Positions 28,623 through 30,970 of a stretch of 30,970 nucleotides of DNA are shown piece by piece (within the stretch, counting starts at the first letter, position 1; each line of letters opens with the position of its first letter). Location of the stretch: contig JAUCBJ010002350.1 in NCBI GenBank assembly GCA_032718475.1, positions 1 to 30,970 on the forward strand. Direction: 5' to 3'. Made by a program: the position numbers and the translations under genes. This DNA is from Nemertoderma westbladi. Lineage: Eukaryota > Xenacoelomorpha > Nemertodermatida > Nemertodermatidae. Below the pieces are notes generated by a model that worked only from the letters and a program-made list of their open reading frames with translations, ran no database searches and had not been told where the DNA came from.

Positions 28623-30150
28623 ATCACACTCTCGATATTTTTCAACACTCGATATTTTTACTCTCGATATTTTTCAACACTCGATATTTTTACACTCGAT
28701 ATTTTTCAACACTCGATATTTTTCAACACTCGATATTTTTCAACACTCGTTATTTTTGCTCTCGATATTTTTCAACACTCGATATTTTTACTCTCGATAT
28801 TTTTCAAACTCCATATATTTACTCTCGATATTTTTCAACACGCGATATTTTTACTCTCGATAATTTTCAACACTCGATATTTTTCAATACTCGTTATTTT
28901 TGCTCTCGATATTTTTCAACACTCGATATTTTTCAACACTCGATAATTTTACTCTCGATATTTTTCAACACTCGATATTTTTACTCTCGATATTTTTCAA
29001 ACTCCATATATTTACTCTCGATATTTTTCAACACGCGATATTTTTACTCTCGATATTTTTCAACACTCGATATTTTTCAACACTCGCTATTTTTGCTCTC
29101 GATATTTTTCAACACGCGATATTTTTACTCTCGATATTTTTCAACACTCGATATTTTTCAACACTCGCTATTTTTGCTCTCGATATTTTTCAACACTCGA
29201 TATATTTACTATCGATATTTTTCAACACTCGATATTTTTACTCTCGATATTTTTCAACACTCGATATTTTTACTCTCGATATTTTTCAACACTCGATATT
29301 TTTCAACACTCGTTATTTTTGCTCTCGATATTTTTCAACACTCGATATTTTTTAACACTCGATATATTTACTATCGATATTTTTCAACACTCGATATTTT
29401 TACTCTCGATATTTTTCAACACTCGATATTTTTCAACTCTCGATATTTTTCAACACTCGATATTTTTACTCTCGATATTTTTCAACACTCGTTATATTTA
29501 CACTCGATATTTTTCAACACTCGATATTTTTACTCTCGATATTTTTCAACACTCGATATATTTACTCACGATATTTTCTCAACACTCGATATTTTTGAAC
29601 TCTCGATATTTTTTGAACTCTCGATATTATCGTTATTTTTCAACACTCGATATTTTCACTCTCGATATTTTTACTCTCGATATTTTTCAACACTCGATAT
29701 TGATATTTTTACTCTCGATATTTTTCAACACTCGATAATTTTACTCTCGATATTTTTCAACACTCGATATTTTTACTCTCGACATATTTCAACACTCAAT
29801 ATTTTTACTCTCGATATTTTCAACACTCGTTATTTTCACTCTCGATATTTTTCAACACTCGTTATTTTCACTCTCGATATTTTTCAACACTCGATATTGA
29901 TATTTTCACTCTCGATATTTTTCAACACTCGATATTTTTACTCTCGATATTTTTCAACACTCGATATTGATATTTTTACTCTCGATATTTTTCAACATTC
30001 TATATTTTTCAACACTCGATATTTTCACTCTCGATATTTTTCAACACTCGATATTTTTACTCTCGATATTTTTCAACACTCGATATTTTTACTCTCGATA
30101 TTTTTCAACACGCGATATTTTTACTCTCGATATTTTTCAACACTCGATGT
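28623..30150. repeat. AT-rich satellite built on TCGATATTTTT, about 1.5 kb
   Basis: Two monomer types, TCGATATTTTTCAACAC (17 bp) and TCGATATTTTTACTC (15 bp), mostly alternate to give a 32-bp dimer. Variants such as TTTTGCTC, TTTTCACTC and GATATTGATATTTTT define higher-order blocks. Roughly 90-100 monomers in all. Plus-strand frames of up to 355 codons pass through because the monomers lack stops in those frames; their Phe/Ile/Ser-only composition marks them as artefacts. Confidence 0.96.
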
Positions 30151-30297
30151 TTTTAGCTAAAGTACACATACAGAAGAAATGGCTTTTTATGTCCCCTAAA
30201 ACACCAGTACAGTAAGGATACGGCTTTTTATGCCTGTTAAACCAACTACAGAGCACTTTGCGGGGAAAATAACTGGCTAATTCCGCAAAAGCTTTTA
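30151..30297. other. Spacer between satellite and Penelope-like element
   Basis: Contains two copies of GGCTTTTTATG (30181 and 30222). The 5' border of the Penelope-like sequence lies near 30290 and cannot be fixed from one copy. Confidence 0.4.
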
Positions 30298-30970
30298 CAG
30301 ATATCGACTAACAGTGCTGGGGCTGCTGCCAGTCTTCTCGCTGAACTGGATGTAGAACCCACGGACCGTCTCTACGCACTGGACGTTGTGAGTTTATTCA
30401 CTAACATCCCACTAAGGGAGGCGGTGCAGCTCTCTGCTGATCTACTGTATGAGCAACATCCTGACACCCAGCCAATCAGCAAGGACCAATTTATTTGTCT
30501 GATGCTGTTGGCTACCAAGGATGTTGTTTTCCTAGATCACCATGGCAACTACGTCTGTCAGAAAGATGGTGTCCCTATGGGGTCCCCTTTGGGTCCCATA
30601 CTCGTCAACGTCTTTCTCTCACGGTTTGACGAGCAGATCACTGTGGGGACCAAGCTCAGTACGAGGTACGTCGATGACGTGTTCAGTGTTGGAAGTAACG
30701 ACCCCACTGAAAAGTTGAGGGAGGTCAACGACCTCCATCCGAATCTCAAGTTTACCCTTGAGTTGGAGGAACAGGGTCGCTTGTCCTTTCTCGATATGGT
30801 TGTGACACATATGAGTCGCGCACTTTCAACTGCGTGGTACCGCAAGCCTACAGATACTGGGCTCGTCCTGAATGCTACTGCGTGCCCCCCTGAGTCATAC
30901 AAACGCGGTGTGGTTCGTGGTATGTTCCCTCGTATATTTAACGTCAGTAAGGGTGGGGATGGTTCCCAAC
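30241..30970 (+). CDS. Penelope-like element reverse transcriptase (partial, runs off window)
   Basis: Open from just after TAA 30238-30240 to the window end in one frame; recognisable similarity begins near 30300. Motifs: YALDVVSLFTNIPL (motif A with catalytic Asp near 30382), KDGVPMGSPLGPILVNVF (motif B), RYVDDVFSV (motif C, catalytic YVDD intact), LKFTLELEEQGRLSFLDMVV and AWYRKPTDTG. These are the standard order for Penelope-like RTs, which are related to telomerase and normally followed by a GIY-YIG endonuclease, here beyond the window. No ATG in frame precedes motif A and the N-terminal part of the RT is missing, so this copy is probably 5'-truncated, although no stop is seen within the RT. 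Confidence 0.9.

Noticed and set aside
28900-30160. Plus-strand frames of 151 and 355 codons
   Set aside because: They are read-throughs of a 15/17-bp satellite lacking stops; composition is almost only Phe, Ile, Ser, Leu, Thr, Asp, Tyr and Arg, with overlapping equivalents in other frames.

Overview
The window looks like animal nuclear DNA, probably from a marine invertebrate. It is AT-rich, has intron-bearing exon candidates with GT/AG borders, and carries a dense mixture of non-LTR, Ty3/gypsy and Penelope-like retrotransposons, fold-back elements and satellites. Nothing resembles a bacterial operon. The palindromic words TAGGCCTA and TACCGGTA recur in the non-repetitive parts. I cannot name the species.

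Layout. 1-2310: 3' part of an RTE/Proto2-like non-LTR retrotransposon ('element A', copy 1), ending in a (TAG)n tail. 2422-2592: a small, strikingly cysteine-rich open frame that may be a host exon. 2.6-10.3 kb: gene-poor AT-rich DNA with two large fold-back (inverted-repeat) elements, a CA/TG-rich minisatellite and an old ~475-bp direct duplication. 10.36-13.5 kb: two more fragments of element A, a pair of 38-bp direct repeats, a cluster of GGCGGC hairpins and a 90-bp satellite. 13637-13721 (minus): an 85-bp host exon candidate with consensus splice sites. 14.9-15.7 kb: a MITE-like element inside the same TG minisatellite family. 15893-17883: element A copy 2, a very recent 5'-truncated insertion with a 19-bp target-site duplication (TSD).

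18.28-21.0 kb: a decayed Ty3/gypsy element (primer-site-like motif, repeat-rich leader, broken gag, zinc knuckle, mutated protease, RT) that runs into a CR1-like ORF1/ORF2 fragment (21.0-21.86 kb). 23.2-24.28 kb: a Ulp1-type cysteine-protease fragment on the plus strand joined tail to tail to an RT fragment of RLE/NeSL/R2-like type on the minus strand. 24.34-24.72 kb: a LINE RT C-terminal remnant. 24885-25214: two phase-matched host exon candidates on the plus strand.

25306-28591: an essentially complete element of a second RTE/Proto2-like family ('element B'), with an 11-bp TSD. It is disabled by a frameshift and by a 231-bp insertion that carries a poly-C tract and an (ATTG)n tail. 28.6-30.15 kb: a ~1.5-kb AT-rich satellite built on TCGATATTTTT. 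From about 30.3 kb to the window end: an intact-looking Penelope-like RT that runs off the edge.

The genes do not form a pathway. The story is nested and successive transposition into introns and intergenic DNA. In both RTE-like families the 3' microsatellite tail (TAG)n is in frame with the ORF, and in element B the first tail triplet is itself the stop codon.
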